Below, one piece after another: positions 1 through 10,170 of a stretch of DNA of 64,000 bases. Below the pieces are notes generated by a model that saw nothing but the letters and a program-made list of their open reading frames with translations, was not told where the DNA came from and searched no databases. The DNA lies in contig PNQY01000062.1 in NCBI GenBank assembly GCA_002909145.1, positions 1 to 64,000 on the forward strand, read 5' to 3'. The first letter of the stretch is position 1. Each line of letters opens with the position of its first letter. The position numbers were made by a program, and so were the translations under genes. Source of the DNA: Candidatus Thioglobus perditus (GTDB lineage Bacteria; Pseudomonadota; Gammaproteobacteria; PS1; Pseudothioglobaceae).

Positions 1-255
1 CACGAGCTTAAAAAATATATTAAGCGCGAGCGCAATAAGACGCTACCTAAAGATGTAGATTTTTGGGATTTTGATTGTCGTTATGGCGCTGATGAAGCAT
101 CTTGTGGGGTTATACACGTTTCAGAGATTAGCAAATGTATCTCAGAGGCAGATACAGAAGGACTAGATACTTTCTTCTTAGAAGTGTTGGCAAAGCCTGG
201 AGTTAGAACCAAAAGACCTAAAGAAGAAGATCCGGTTGAAAGTTTTTTAGATTAG
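1..255 (+). CDS. C-terminal part of a DUF6172-like protein (5' end outside window)
   Basis: An open frame runs from the first base to a TAG at 253-255 and gives 84 residues without a start. The peptide begins HELKKYIKRERNKTLP and contains FWDFDCRYG near residue 21. From memory this resembles the small DUF6172 family of uncharacterised proteobacterial proteins, which share the KKYIKRERNK...VDFWDFDC segment. No catalytic function is known to me for that family. The tail is charged and ends in EEDPVESFLD. The reading frame and end are certain; the family name is a recollection, not a search result. Confidence 0.6.
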   Translation, partial: HELKKYIKRERNKTLPKDVDFWDFDCRYGADEASCGVIHVSEISKCISEADTEGLDTFFLEVLAKPGVRTKRPKEEDPVESFLD

Positions 256-385
256 TATTTTTTTTACATAGAATCTGTAAAAATTTGATTAAAGTTAATT
301 TTATTTTATTGGATTTAAATTAAGACAACACATCTAATTAACTTGGGTATTATTTAAGCTTTATTTGTAATAATAAGGAGAAATA

Positions 386-1603
386 ATGTCAGACTCTTAT
401 CTTGATTCCCATCCTAATGAAGAAGGTTTTTTTGGTAAATTTGGAGGGTCGTTTATACCTCCAATGCTTGAAAAGCCGTTCGCTGAAATTACGCAAGCTT
501 ACAAAGAAATAAAAGATTCCCCGGAGTTTATCAATGAATTGAAATATGTGCGTAAACATTTTCAGGGTAGACCAACGCCAATTTCATATGCTAAAAATCT
601 AACCAATCATTGTGGTGGTGCAAAGATATATTTAAAACGTGAAGACCTTAATCATACTGGAGCACACAAACTTAACCACTGTATGGCCGAAGTTATTTTG
701 GCAAAACACCTTGGTAAAAAGAAAGTTATTGCTGAAACAGGTGCCGGACAGCACGGTGTTGCATTAGCAACAGCCGCCGCATACTTTGGCCTTGAGTGTG
801 AAATACATATGGGTGAAGTTGATGTTGAGAAAGAGCATCCAAATGTTGTAAGAATGAAAATATTAGGCGCCAAAGTAGTTACTGTAACAGATGGCTTAAA
901 AACCCTAAAAGAAGCTGTGGATTCAGCGTTTGGCACCTATATACAAGAGTATGAAGATTCTATCTACTGTATTGGATCTGTAGTTGGCCCTCACCCATTC
1001 CCAATGATGGTGAGAGATTTTCAATCAGTAGTTGGTTTTGAGGCTAAAGATCAGTTTAATGAGCTTGAAAACTCACTGCCAAATAAAGTGGTTGCATGTG
1101 TTGGTGGTGGTTCAAACGCTATGGGAATTTTTGCAGGTTTTATTGATGACAAAAATGTTGATTTGGTTGGTGTTGAGCCTATGGGTAAGAGTAGCAAACT
1201 TGGCGATCATGCGGCTAGCCTTACTTATGGAGAAGAGGGTGTTATGCACGGATTTAACTCTATTATGCTAAAAGATGAGGATGGAGAGCCGGCTCCAGTT
1301 TATTCAATTGGCTCTGGAATTGATTATCCTTCTGTTGGTCCAGAGCAAGCCTATCTAAATAAAATTGGTAGAACTTCAGTTGGCCTATGTGATGATAAAG
1401 AGGCGGTAGATGCTTTTTATGCATTATCTCAATTAGAAGGCATTATTCCAGCGCTAGAGTCAGCTCACGCGGTAGCATATGCAATGAAAATTGCTAAAGA
1501 TATGGGCGAAGACGAAACTATTTTGGTCAATCTTAGTGGTAGAGGTGATAAAGATATTGACTTCGTGGTCGATAATCACCCAATTCCAAACGCTAAGTTT
1601 TAG
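386..1603 (+). CDS. trpB: Tryptophan synthase beta chain (divergent active-site loop)
   Basis: Pyridoxal-phosphate enzyme that joins indole and serine to make tryptophan in the cytoplasm. The 405-residue length is normal for TrpB. The PLP lysine is K95 in [11 protein letters not shown]. It is followed by [11 protein letters not shown] with the catalytic glutamate, the phosphate-binding GGGSNA loop and the terminal SGRGDKD motif. The usual stretch after the lysine is HKINN; here it is HKLNHCM, and the COMM segment reads [17 protein letters not shown], so the protein is a divergent TrpB. No trpA follows: the next gene is convergent thiG. trpC lies 2 kb away on the other strand. An AGGAG-like site (aaggag) sits just before the ATG. 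Confidence 0.88.
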   Translation: MSDSYLDSHPNEEGFFGKFGGSFIPPMLEKPFAEITQAYKEIKDSPEFINELKYVRKHFQGRPTPISYAKNLTNHCGGAKIYLKREDLNHTGAHKLNHCMAEVILAKHLGKKKVIAETGAGQHGVALATAAAYFGLECEIHMGEVDVEKEHPNVVRMKILGAKVVTVTDGLKTLKEAVDSAFGTYIQEYEDSIYCIGSVVGPHPFPMMVRDFQSVVGFEAKDQFNELENSLPNKVVACVGGGSNAMGIFAGFIDDKNVDLVGVEPMGKSSKLGDHAASLTYGEEGVMHGFNSIMLKDEDGEPAPVYSIGSGIDYPSVGPEQAYLNKIGRTSVGLCDDKEAVDAFYALSQLEGIIPALESAHAVAYAMKIAKDMGEDETILVNLSGRGDKDIDFVVDNHPIPNAKF

Positions 1604-1608
1604 TATTG

Positions 1609-1648
1609 AATCTAATCTAGACTCAAACCTGATTCTAGATTAGATTTT
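1609..1648. terminator. Bidirectional terminator between trpB and thiG
   Basis: A perfect 13-bp inverted repeat has arms at 1609-1621 (AATCTAATCTAGA) and 1634-1646, a 12-base loop, and TTTT immediately after. It sits at the tail-to-tail junction. The right arm overlaps the last codons and stop of thiG. Confidence 0.7.
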
Positions 1649-2414
1649 CCATTGGTGATGAAGCTGAAGCGAAAGCCTTCTTCATCATTCTTCCTGCTAA
1701 GAAAGATTCACGTCCAGCAATAATTGCGTGCCTCATAGCGCTTGCCATTAGGATTGGATCTTGTGCGTTAGCAATTGCTGAGTTCATAAGCACTCCATCA
1801 CAGCCAAGCTCCATAGCGCGAGCTGTATCTGTTGCACATCCAATGCCAGCGTCTACTAGTATTGGAACATTGGCTTGTTCTTTGATTAGCTTAATATTTG
1901 CAGGATTAGCAATGCCTTGGCCTGATCCAATAAGGGATGCAAGTGGCATAACTGCACAACAACCTATATTTTCTAATTCTTTAGCAACAATTGGATCGTC
2001 ACTAGTATAGACCATCACATCGAAACCATCATCAACCAAGGTTTGTGCAGCAGCCAGTGTTTCAACAATATTTGGATATAGTGTTTTTTCATCACCCAAC
2101 ACTTCAAGCTTAACTAAGTTATGCCCACCTAATAGTTCACGTGCTAATTGGCAAGTGCGTACCGCATCTTTAGCGGTATAACAGCCAGCAGTATTAGGCA
2201 ATATTGTGTATTTATCTGGTGAGATAACATCAAGTAAGTTTGGTTCGTTTTCATCTTGACCAATGTTGGTGCGACGAATGGCAACAGTAATAATATCAGC
2301 TTGTGCTGCTTCTGTTGCAAGGCGTGTTTCTTCTAAATCTTTGTATTTTCCTGAGCCAACTAGTAAGCGTGAATTATAAGTTTTGCCTGCAATTACTAAT
2401 GGTGTGTCAGTCAT
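1635..2414 (-). CDS. thiG: Thiazole synthase ThiG
   Basis: Forms the thiazole phosphate of thiamine from 1-deoxyxylulose-5-phosphate, dehydroglycine and the ThiS thiocarboxylate. The 259-residue TIM-barrel protein carries the expected signatures: LVGSGKY near residue 18, the Schiff-base lysine K102 in [28 protein letters not shown] and a phosphate-binding [12 protein letters not shown] segment. No thiS, thiF or thiE is adjacent and no TPP riboswitch is apparent upstream. The nearest gene on that side is tRNA-Ser, co-directional and about 95 bp away. The start ATG at 2414 gives the usual N terminus. Confidence 0.95.
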   Translation of the reverse strand: MTDTPLVIAGKTYNSRLLVGSGKYKDLEETRLATEAAQADIITVAIRRTNIGQDENEPNLLDVISPDKYTILPNTAGCYTAKDAVRTCQLARELLGGHNLVKLEVLGDEKTLYPNIVETLAAAQTLVDDGFDVMVYTSDDPIVAKELENIGCCAVMPLASLIGSGQGIANPANIKLIKEQANVPILVDAGIGCATDTARAMELGCDGVLMNSAIANAQDPILMASAMRHAIIAGRESFLAGRMMKKAFASASSPMENLI

Positions 2415-2508
2415 GATAGGGGTGATTGATGTGAAATAATTTAAAAATTTTACCCGAACTAAGATATGGGTATTGTAAGTATTTTTTATTCTACAAGGTG
2501 TAACAATA

Positions 2509-2600
2509 TGGCGGAGAGTGAGGGATTTGAACCCTCGATAGGGGATAAACCCTATACACCCTTAGCAGGGGCGCGCCTTCAGCCACTCGGCCAACTCTCC
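2509..2600 (-). tRNA. tRNA-Ser (GCT)
   Basis: On the minus strand the sequence folds as a class II tRNA. The acceptor is GGAGAGT paired with ACTCTCC, the D arm reads GGCCGAGTGGCTGAAGGC, the anticodon loop in CCCCTGCTAAGGGTG carries GCT, and there is a long variable arm with a GTATAGGGTTTATCCCCTATC hairpin and a TTCAAAT T loop. CCA is encoded at 2511-2509. Length is 92 bases with CCA. A likely -10 box TATAAT lies at 2617-2612, just upstream. Confidence 0.97.
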
Positions 2601-2649
2601 GTGAAAAAAATATTATACGCTAAATTTTTAAAATTCAAATACCCAGTTT

Positions 2650-3084
2650 TTAAAAACCGTAGTTGTATCTAAGGTTTGCGTCACCAGGGTTTTCGCCACC
2701 AAAATCTTGAATTCTAAATCTGATTTCCCCCCAGTCGCCTTCAAGTTTTATTTTTTCCTGTAGGGCTTGTAATTTGATTTTTGCATCTAGAATCATTTGC
2801 TCTGATTCATTCCACTGATCATCATTGCCTTTTGGGGTTCCTAGGTTGTACTCATAGTAAAGCAGCTGGTTTTCAATGTCTTTAGTTTCATTTGATATTA
2901 CGAATGCACTTTCACCTAACTCGTACTCTACTTCTAGATCTAATATATTAATATTAAGTTCTTCAATTTTCTCAACAACTGAAGTTACTTTTTTATTCTC
3001 TTCTTCTGCTATAGAAGAGAGTGAGAGTATTAATAAAAAAATACTATAGGATAAATATTTATTGAATTTTATTAGATAAACCAA
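2650..3084 (-). CDS. Small exported protein of unknown function
   Basis: 144 residues. I do not recognise the family. The N terminus has a basic start and a hydrophobic run (YSIFLLILSLSSIAEEE), which looks like a cleavable signal peptide ending near residue 27, so the mature protein should be periplasmic or outer-membrane associated. The mature part is acidic with heptad-like spacing in ILDAKIKLQALQEKIKLEG, suggesting a short helical segment. It ends in an aromatic residue (LRYNYGF). The start is TTG at 3084, inside the end of the upstream gene; no better ATG is available before the signal peptide, so the exact start is uncertain. It is last in the trpC-osmC-like-membrane protein run. Confidence 0.6.
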   Translation of the reverse strand: MVYLIKFNKYLSYSIFLLILSLSSIAEEENKKVTSVVEKIEELNINILDLEVEYELGESAFVISNETKDIENQLLYYEYNLGTPKGNDDQWNESEQMILDAKIKLQALQEKIKLEGDWGEIRFRIQDFGGENPGDANLRYNYGF

Positions 3085-3284
3085 CGATATATACCAACTG
3101 TATTAACAATTACAAATACAGCGTTAAGCAGAACTAAAGCTTTATCACTATTTTTTGAGCCTTGGATAATCCAGCTTATAGCAGAGGCCATAAAAAAGAT
3201 ATATCCAAACTTTGAATATTCAAAATTAAGAGCAACAAAAAGTCCGCCAATAATTCCGGTAATGGTGCCAATCCAGCCCCACAT
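3072..3284 (-). CDS. Two- to three-helix small membrane protein
   Basis: 70 residues, almost entirely hydrophobic, with segments WIGTITGIIGGLFVALN, YIFFMASAISWIIQG and ALVLLNAVFVIVNTVGIYRW. The GxxGxxxVALN...S.W...G...L...N..FV..N..GIYRW layout resembles small PnuC/SemiSWEET-like half-transporters seen in many proteobacteria, but I cannot assign a substrate. The start ATG overlaps the stop of the OsmC-like gene by one base (TAATG type), so translation is probably coupled. The end overlaps the TTG start of the next gene. Confidence 0.7.
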   Translation of the reverse strand: MWGWIGTITGIIGGLFVALNFEYSKFGYIFFMASAISWIIQGSKNSDKALVLLNAVFVIVNTVGIYRWFI

Positions 3285-3709
3285 TATGCGGATCCAATTT
3301 GAATTACTTCAAAATCGTGAGTAACAGTAGCTGTCTTTGCCAGCATAATTGAGGCAGAGCAGTATTTATCAGCAGATAAACTAACTGCTTTTGTAATTTT
3401 TTTGTCATTAAGATTGTCACCTTCGACAATAAAATGCAGATGGATTGCGGTAAATACTTTAGGATGCTCGTCAGCTCTTTTGGCTGATATTTCTACGCGA
3501 CAATCCTGTACATTTTCGCGCATTTTTTTCAATGTTGAAACCACGTCAACTGTTGTACAGCCACCCATACCTAATAACAGCATCTCCATTGGGCGAACAC
3601 CTAGGTTTTTGCCACCTAACTCCTCTGGGCCGTCCATAACAATGGCGTGGCCACTGGCTGATTCACCAACCATCATCATTCCATCGATCCATCTTACTGT
3701 TGTATTCAT
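3284..3709 (-). CDS. OsmC/YhfA family protein
   Basis: 141 residues, close to the usual OsmC length. Two family cysteines are in place: C51 in LGMGGCTTVDV and C117 in ADKYCSAS. In OsmC/Ohr proteins this pair reduces organic peroxides; the YhfA branch, which this resembles more, has no firm substrate. The protein is expected to be cytoplasmic. Its ATG overlaps the last bases of trpC by four bases (ATGA), so the two genes are translationally coupled. That gives no obvious link to tryptophan synthesis and may simply reflect compact packing. Confidence 0.85.
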   Translation of the reverse strand: MNTTVRWIDGMMMVGESASGHAIVMDGPEELGGKNLGVRPMEMLLLGMGGCTTVDVVSTLKKMRENVQDCRVEISAKRADEHPKVFTAIHLHFIVEGDNLNDKKITKAVSLSADKYCSASIMLAKTATVTHDFEVIQIGSA

Positions 3710-4503
3710 GAGAAGATCTCCTGTAGTGCTTTTCCTGGGTTGTCTTGACGCATAAATGCTTCACCAACTAAGAAACTGTGAATATTATTTTCCCTCATTA
3801 AGGATACATCATCTGATGTTAAGATACCACTTTCAGTTATAACCAAGGTCTCATCATCAAGCTCCTGAAGTAGGTCAATAGTAGTTTTCAGAGAAACTTC
3901 AAAAGTACGCAAGTTTCGGTTATTAATGCCGATCATTGGCAAACGTAATTGTATAGTGCGTTTAAGCTCTTCTAGATCATGCACTTCAACTAGTACGTCC
4001 ATCTTTAAGGTAATAGCAAGCATAGCTAAATCTTCCATTTGACTATCACTTAAGCATGCTGCAATTAGCAAAATACAATCAGCACCTAGCACTCTAGATT
4101 CAAATACCTGGTACGGCTCAATAATGAATTCTTTGCGTAGTACTGGTATTGAAACAGCAGATCGAGCATCAATAAGGTATTGATCATCACCCTGGAAAAA
4201 GTCTTTATCAGTTAATACTGACAAACACGCAGCACCATGATCTTCATAGCTTTTAGCTATTTCAACTGGATTAAAATTTTCACGCAAAACCCCTTTTGAA
4301 GGGGATGCTTTTTTAATTTCGGCAATAATAGCGTTCTGCTTAAGGTCTGCTTTATCTTTTAAAGCTTTAAAAAAATCACGTGTATTGCGATTGTCATAAG
4401 CTTTTTCCATTATCTCATCGGGCGAGATAATACCCTTTGCTTGTATAATCTCTTGCTCTTTACGAGCTATTATCTTTTTTAGAATATCTGGTGTATTTGT
4501 CAT
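3706..4503 (-). CDS. trpC: Indole-3-glycerol phosphate synthase
   Basis: Closes the indole ring of 1-(2-carboxyphenylamino)-1-deoxyribulose-5-phosphate in tryptophan synthesis. The 265-residue single-domain TIM barrel (no TrpF fusion) shows all core motifs: AEIKKASPSKG at 61-71, VLRKEFI at 121-127 with the general-acid lysine, VEVHD at 172-176, GINNRNL at 192-198, ESGI at 224-227 and GEAFM at 247-251. It heads a minus-strand run with osmC-like and two small genes. No trpD or trpG is next to it, so the trp genes are dispersed here. Confidence 0.96.
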   Translation of the reverse strand: MTNTPDILKKIIARKEQEIIQAKGIISPDEIMEKAYDNRNTRDFFKALKDKADLKQNAIIAEIKKASPSKGVLRENFNPVEIAKSYEDHGAACLSVLTDKDFFQGDDQYLIDARSAVSIPVLRKEFIIEPYQVFESRVLGADCILLIAACLSDSQMEDLAMLAITLKMDVLVEVHDLEELKRTIQLRLPMIGINNRNLRTFEVSLKTTIDLLQELDDETLVITESGILTSDDVSLMRENNIHSFLVGEAFMRQDNPGKALQEIFS

Positions 4504-4604
4504 TATTCTATAGCAGTTGATTTAACATTATTTATGCAAAGGTGTCATTTTAAATGAATTGTTTTAACTTATAATTAAACTTTAAATTCTTAAACCCTAA
4601 AAAC

Positions 4605-6169
<1,565 letters not shown>

Positions 6170-6179
6170 GGGTAGATAT

Positions 6180-6479
6180 ATGTTATATGCAATTATTTCA
6201 CAAGATGTAGAAAACTCTTTAGAAAAGCGTATGAAGGTGCGCCCAGCGCATGTTGAGCGCCTTAATATTTTAAAAAATGAAGGTCGTTTAATTCTAGCAG
6301 GTCCTCATCCCGCAATAGACAACAATGAACCTGGTGAGGCTGGATTTACTGGCTCGCTTGTAGTTGCTGAATTTGACTGCCTTGAAGATGCACAAACCTG
6401 GGCAGATGCCGATCCTTATTTAGAATCTGGCGCCTATGCAAGCGTTATAGTTAAGCCATTTAAGAAGGTTCTGCCTTAA
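6180..6479 (+). CDS. YciI family protein
   Basis: 99 residues with the dimeric alpha+beta YciI-fold pattern: a start [28 protein letters not shown] carrying the conserved His near residue 24, then [10 protein letters not shown] and the [17 protein letters not shown] ending. Members are small cytoplasmic proteins with a proposed but unproven His/Asp catalytic pair. It lies 10 bp after dapB in the same operon and is followed with no gap by an unknown gene. This neighbourhood (dapB with a YciI-like gene) gives no direct functional clue. Confidence 0.88.
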   Translation: MLYAIISQDVENSLEKRMKVRPAHVERLNILKNEGRLILAGPHPAIDNNEPGEAGFTGSLVVAEFDCLEDAQTWADADPYLESGAYASVIVKPFKKVLP

Positions 6480-6734
6480 ATGGTTAATGGTTACGCGCTA
6501 GATCCACATCCTAGTGTAAATGTTGTAAAGGAGGAGTTCGCTGTTGTATTTATCCCTAGAGTTAAGCGCGAAAGAGTTCCTTCTAATAATGTAGAAATAG
6601 TTGACGACTTACAAACTGCAATGGACGAATCTAATCCTGATAGCAATTATTATGCTGCTAAAGTTCTTGGACCATCAAAATCATCTGAAGGTACAATTTT
6701 GTATTACATAATTGAAATATACAACGCCCAATGA
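6480..6734 (+). CDS. Unknown 84-residue protein
   Basis: I do not recognise this protein. The ATG at 6480 immediately follows the TAA of the YciI-like gene, and the end overlaps the next start by four bases, so it is embedded in a coupled operon and very likely translated. It is mixed alpha/beta in composition, without a signal peptide, membrane segment or cysteine. The tail GTILYYIIEIYNAQ looks like a terminal beta strand. No catalytic motif is visible. Confidence 0.7.
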   Translation: MVNGYALDPHPSVNVVKEEFAVVFIPRVKRERVPSNNVEIVDDLQTAMDESNPDSNYYAAKVLGPSKSSEGTILYYIIEIYNAQ

Positions 6735-7975
6735 AGTGGTTTTTTGCAATCATTTTTGTATTTTCTTCTGCGATTTTTGCAGGCGATAAAATACAGCTAG
6801 AGCTATCATCCGGAAGTGTTATTGATATTGACACCTATTCAGCTGATGGCGAGACTATGTTTTTGTACTTACCTTCAGAGCGTGGCCTTGGTGCGGGGTA
6901 TGTATCGGCGGCACAACAGTTAGCATTTTTTGGTACAGATGTTTGGGCGCTTGATTTACACGAAAGCTATATGGTGCCAAAATACCGCAGTAGTATTGAG
7001 CGTTTCGATGTTAAAGATGTGCTTGAGTTGGTTGAAGCTATACAGAGTATGGGCTTTAAGGATCTAGTTTTTGTAACCTCAAGCAGGGGTGCACAATTAG
7101 CACTAAAGGTTGCATATCAATGGCAAATAAAACATACGGATAGTGACTTCATAAAGGGGCATATTTTTCATTCTCCACAACTGGTAAGCGGGAAATCGAA
7201 TCTGGGCAATAAGGCTGAATATGTAGATATTTCCAAGGTTAGCAACCTACCTGTTTATATGGTATTGCCAGAATTTAGTACTAAATATTTTCACGCTGAT
7301 GAGATAGCGGAACAACTCAGCAGTGGAGGTAGCTTTGTAACTATGAATAAGCTAAAGGGCGTTAGTGGTGGTTTTCATATGCGCAAAGCACAAGACTTAA
7401 CTTTGCTCGACTTAAAGTACAGAGATGACTTAACTGAAATTTATTCTAATGCCTTTCAGATGATGAAAGATGTCGATGTTACAAAACCAAAAACCCTAGC
7501 TACTGATGTTAACAAACGCACCTCACCTTTATTTGGTGATCCAGTATTGTCTAAATACAGTGGCAAACAAAATATAGGGCTCAAATTACAAACCCTAAAG
7601 GGTGACATTCTAGATATTAATGATCTTATTAATCATGTGGTTCTTATTAACTTTTGGGCTAGTTGGTGCTCTCCTTGTGTAAAAGAAATCCCATCATTAG
7701 TCAGACTGCAAAATAAACTAAAAGACCAGCCTTTTAAAATTATTACAATTAATATTGGTGAGTCAAAATCTAGAATTAATGAATTTATGCAAAAGGTAAA
7801 GTTTGATTTACCAATTATGCTCGACTCTTCTGGAGATGCAGTAAAAGACTGGGGTGTATATGCCTACCCCTCTAACTTCTTGTTGGATAAAAATGGTGTA
7901 ATTCGTTATTCTTATCGTGGTGCATTAGAGTGGGACGCTGATTCAGTTGTAAACACTATCAAGAGTTTACTTTGA
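6731..7975 (+). CDS. Exported alpha/beta-hydrolase-like domain fused to a TlpA-type thioredoxin
   Basis: 414 residues. A signal peptide (WFFAIIFVFSSAIFAG) occupies about 1-18. Residues ~20-255 resemble an alpha/beta hydrolase: VWALDLHESYM, then a nucleophile-elbow-like TSSRGA with S118, and a possible catalytic H216 in GGFHMRK. Residues ~275-414 are a TlpA/ResA-like redoxin with the dithiol C313-S-P-C316 in FWASWCSPCVKEIP and a cis-proline region YPSNF. The protein should act in the periplasm, with the redoxin domain reducing or shuffling a disulfide. The hydrolase substrate is unknown. Both domains match the separate genes at 16272-17030 and 15772-16275 (shared YM.PK.RSS and PSNF...EWD). It is coupled by overlaps to the genes on both sides. 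Confidence 0.8.
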   Translation: MKWFFAIIFVFSSAIFAGDKIQLELSSGSVIDIDTYSADGETMFLYLPSERGLGAGYVSAAQQLAFFGTDVWALDLHESYMVPKYRSSIERFDVKDVLELVEAIQSMGFKDLVFVTSSRGAQLALKVAYQWQIKHTDSDFIKGHIFHSPQLVSGKSNLGNKAEYVDISKVSNLPVYMVLPEFSTKYFHADEIAEQLSSGGSFVTMNKLKGVSGGFHMRKAQDLTLLDLKYRDDLTEIYSNAFQMMKDVDVTKPKTLATDVNKRTSPLFGDPVLSKYSGKQNIGLKLQTLKGDILDINDLINHVVLINFWASWCSPCVKEIPSLVRLQNKLKDQPFKIITINIGESKSRINEFMQKVKFDLPIMLDSSGDAVKDWGVYAYPSNFLLDKNGVIRYSYRGALEWDADSVVNTIKSLL

Positions 7976-9156
7976 AGCAATACGACGTTATTGTTATTGG
8001 CGCAGGAGCCGCTGGGTTAATGTGTGCCAGTGAAGCTGTTAAGCGCAAGCGTAGGGTTTTAATAATAGACAAAGCCAACAAGCCCGGTAAAAAGATACTT
8101 GTTTCTGGTGGTGGGCGCTGCAACTTTACCAATTTATTTACCGATCCAGAGGCCTACCTTTCTACTAATCCACACTTCTGCAAATCAGCTTTATCTAGAT
8201 ATACGCAGTGGGATTTTATTGCTATGCTCGATAGGCACAAACTTAGCTGGAGTGAAAAAACCTTGGGTCAGCTATTTTGCGACCAAAAAGCCCCAGCAGT
8301 GCTACAGCTGTTATTAGATGAATGTAGAGATGTTGATATGGTTTTCGAGTGTAGTGTAGATAATATTACCCCTCAAGATGGCTATATTGTAAATTCCAAT
8401 CAAGGTAGTTTTCAAGCACAGTCTTTAGTTGTAGCTACAGGCGGAGCATCAATTCCGAAAATGGGAGCTACAGATTTTGGCCTGCAAGTCGCCAAACAGT
8501 TTGGCCTAAAGTCTATTGCTTTTAAGCCTGCTTTGGTGCCATTTACGTTTTCACAAAAAGATATTGATCGATACTTTAAAGGCTTGTCAGGCTTGTCATT
8601 AGAAGTAAGCATTAGTTGTAATAATCAAACCTTTAAAGAAATGGCACTAATCACTCATCGGGGTATTAGCGGTCCTGCTGTTTTACAAATATCTTCTTAT
8701 TGGCATAAGAATAATCAAATTAAAATTGATTTATTGTCAGAAACAAATGCAACAGATTTATTGCTAAACGCACAGCAAGAGCGTGGAACAACTGCACTAA
8801 AAACTATTTTAAGTGAGCACTTTTCTAAGCGTCTAGCGCAACGACTTGCCAAGGCTCTAATATCAAAAGACTTATCTGAAAAGACCCTCGGAGAAATTAA
8901 TCACTCAGATCTAAAAGAGTTCGCCAAAGTATTGAATAATTGGGAATTAACCCCTAGTGGTACTGAAGGTATGCGTACAGCTGAAGTATGTACGGGCGGT
9001 GTGGATACTAATGAGCTATCATCCAAAACCATGGAATCCAAAAACCATAAAGGCTTATATTTTATTGGAGAAACGGTAGATGTTACTGGCTGGCTTGGGG
9101 GCTATAACTTTCAATGGGCCTGGTCATCAGGCTGGGCAGCAGGGCAGGTGGTTTAA
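7972..9156 (+). CDS. FAD-dependent oxidoreductase of the HI0933/YhiN family
   Basis: 394 residues. An N-terminal dinucleotide-binding VIVIGAGAAGLMCASEA is followed by KPGKKILVSGGGRCNFTN, the signature of the HI0933/BaiN/YhiN flavoproteins. The C terminus has GLYFIGETVDVTGWLGGYNFQWAWSSGW, also diagnostic. Members bind FAD; the physiological substrate is poorly known, so I give no symbol. The start is TTG at 7972, in a TTGA overlap with the stop of the hydrolase/TlpA gene; no ATG precedes the conserved Rossmann strand. It is last in the kdsA operon and is followed by A-rich sequence without a clear hairpin. Confidence 0.9.
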   Translation: MKQYDVIVIGAGAAGLMCASEAVKRKRRVLIIDKANKPGKKILVSGGGRCNFTNLFTDPEAYLSTNPHFCKSALSRYTQWDFIAMLDRHKLSWSEKTLGQLFCDQKAPAVLQLLLDECRDVDMVFECSVDNITPQDGYIVNSNQGSFQAQSLVVATGGASIPKMGATDFGLQVAKQFGLKSIAFKPALVPFTFSQKDIDRYFKGLSGLSLEVSISCNNQTFKEMALITHRGISGPAVLQISSYWHKNNQIKIDLLSETNATDLLLNAQQERGTTALKTILSEHFSKRLAQRLAKALISKDLSEKTLGEINHSDLKEFAKVLNNWELTPSGTEGMRTAEVCTGGVDTNELSSKTMESKNHKGLYFIGETVDVTGWLGGYNFQWAWSSGWAAGQVV

Positions 9157-9216
9157 AAAAAACTATTTTTTTGCAGAATATATGCAATAAACTTTAATTA
9201 AAATAATAAAATATAT

Positions 9217-9840
9217 ATGTTTGAGTTTGGTGAAAAAGTTGAGAATTATGAAGCACTCATGTTTAATGAGCGTGAGGTAAGAGCAGCTGCAGGAATCGTA
9301 TTTTTGTTTGCTTTTATGGCATTTATGAGTGGCTTTTTAACTGGCAACAACGAGCCTACTAAGTTAATGGTGTCGGCATTTTTGTTTGATTTTTTTATTC
9401 GCATCTTTGTTAATCCTAAGTATGCACCATCAATGGTAGTTGGCCGATGGATGGTTAATAATCAAAAACCTGAATATACCGATGCTGCGCCTAAAAGATG
9501 GGCTTGGTCATTTGGCTTTATATTGGCGGCAACTATGTTTTATTTAGTGGTGCTAAATGATATTCGCGGACCTATTAATATTATTACTTGTTCGCTTTGC
9601 CTGGGATTGTTGTTCTTTGAGGCGGTATTTGGAATTTGTGCAGGATGTAAGGTTTATAATCTTGTGCATCAGCAGAAAGTTAAAAATTGTCCTGGTGAGG
9701 CTTGTGATTTAACTAGAGATAGGGCGCCAATCCAATACTTGAATTCAGTACAAAAGATCATATTTACTGTATCAATACTCATACTCTTTTATTTGGCTTT
9801 TGGCGATATTATCGAATTTCTAATCTTTGGAAAAAATTAA
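9217..9840 (+). CDS. DUF4395-type integral membrane protein
   Basis: 207 residues with about four hydrophobic segments (near 25-45, 95-112, 120-140 and 185-203). Before the last one stands GICAGCKVYNL with C141 and C144, the CxxC characteristic of DUF4395 membrane proteins. DUF4395 proteins often sit next to thioredoxin or rhodanese genes and are suspected to take part in thiol or sulfur chemistry at the membrane; this is not proven. A small exported protein gene follows at 9 bp and the pair shares a terminator. Function is inferred only from the motif. Confidence 0.82.
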   Translation: MFEFGEKVENYEALMFNEREVRAAAGIVFLFAFMAFMSGFLTGNNEPTKLMVSAFLFDFFIRIFVNPKYAPSMVVGRWMVNNQKPEYTDAAPKRWAWSFGFILAATMFYLVVLNDIRGPINIITCSLCLGLLFFEAVFGICAGCKVYNLVHQQKVKNCPGEACDLTRDRAPIQYLNSVQKIIFTVSILILFYLAFGDIIEFLIFGKN

Positions 9841-9849
9841 GGAAAAAAT

Positions 9850-10098
9850 ATGAAAAAATTAAAAATATTATTTACAGTGTTAACCTTAACACTAAGCTTT
9901 GGAGCTAGTGCTTTATTTGGCATTGGTGATGATAAAAGTAAAAATAAAGCTAATGACTTGCAAGAAAAAACGGCTGATGAATGTGAAATTCCAGCATTTG
10001 CCAAGGCTATTGGCCATGAAGACTTATGGTTAAAACATAATGGCTGTCCTCCAAGAGAAGAGGTAGATAAATCTAAAGCAGAAGAAGCTAAAAAATAA
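9850..10098 (+). CDS. Small exported two-cysteine protein
   Basis: 82 residues with a clear signal peptide (KILFTVLTLTLSFGASA, cleavage near residue 22). The mature part is lysine/glutamate rich and has exactly two cysteines, in DECEIPAF and NGCPPREE, about 22 residues apart; these could form a disulfide in the periplasm. It is 9 bp downstream of the DUF4395 gene with GGAAAA as a weak ribosome site, and is followed by a strong terminator, so the two form one unit. I know no family for it. A role as a partner or substrate of the CxxC membrane protein is speculation. Confidence 0.68.
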   Translation: MKKLKILFTVLTLTLSFGASALFGIGDDKSKNKANDLQEKTADECEIPAFAKAIGHEDLWLKHNGCPPREEVDKSKAEEAKK

Positions 10099-10170
10099 TA
10101 ACTTTTGCTACATTATTAAAATTTGCTAAATTTTTGGTTTTTGCTTAATTTAAAGACCTAAAAGATATAA

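Noticed and set aside
2415-2508. Possible TPP riboswitch before thiG
   Set aside because: The spacer between tRNA-Ser and thiG is under 100 bases and the conserved THI-box sequences are not seen.
2466-2672. Small frame [14 protein letters not shown]... containing [18 protein letters not shown]
   Set aside because: It reads through tRNA-Ser in antisense; this peptide is a known artefact of tRNA-Ser loci.
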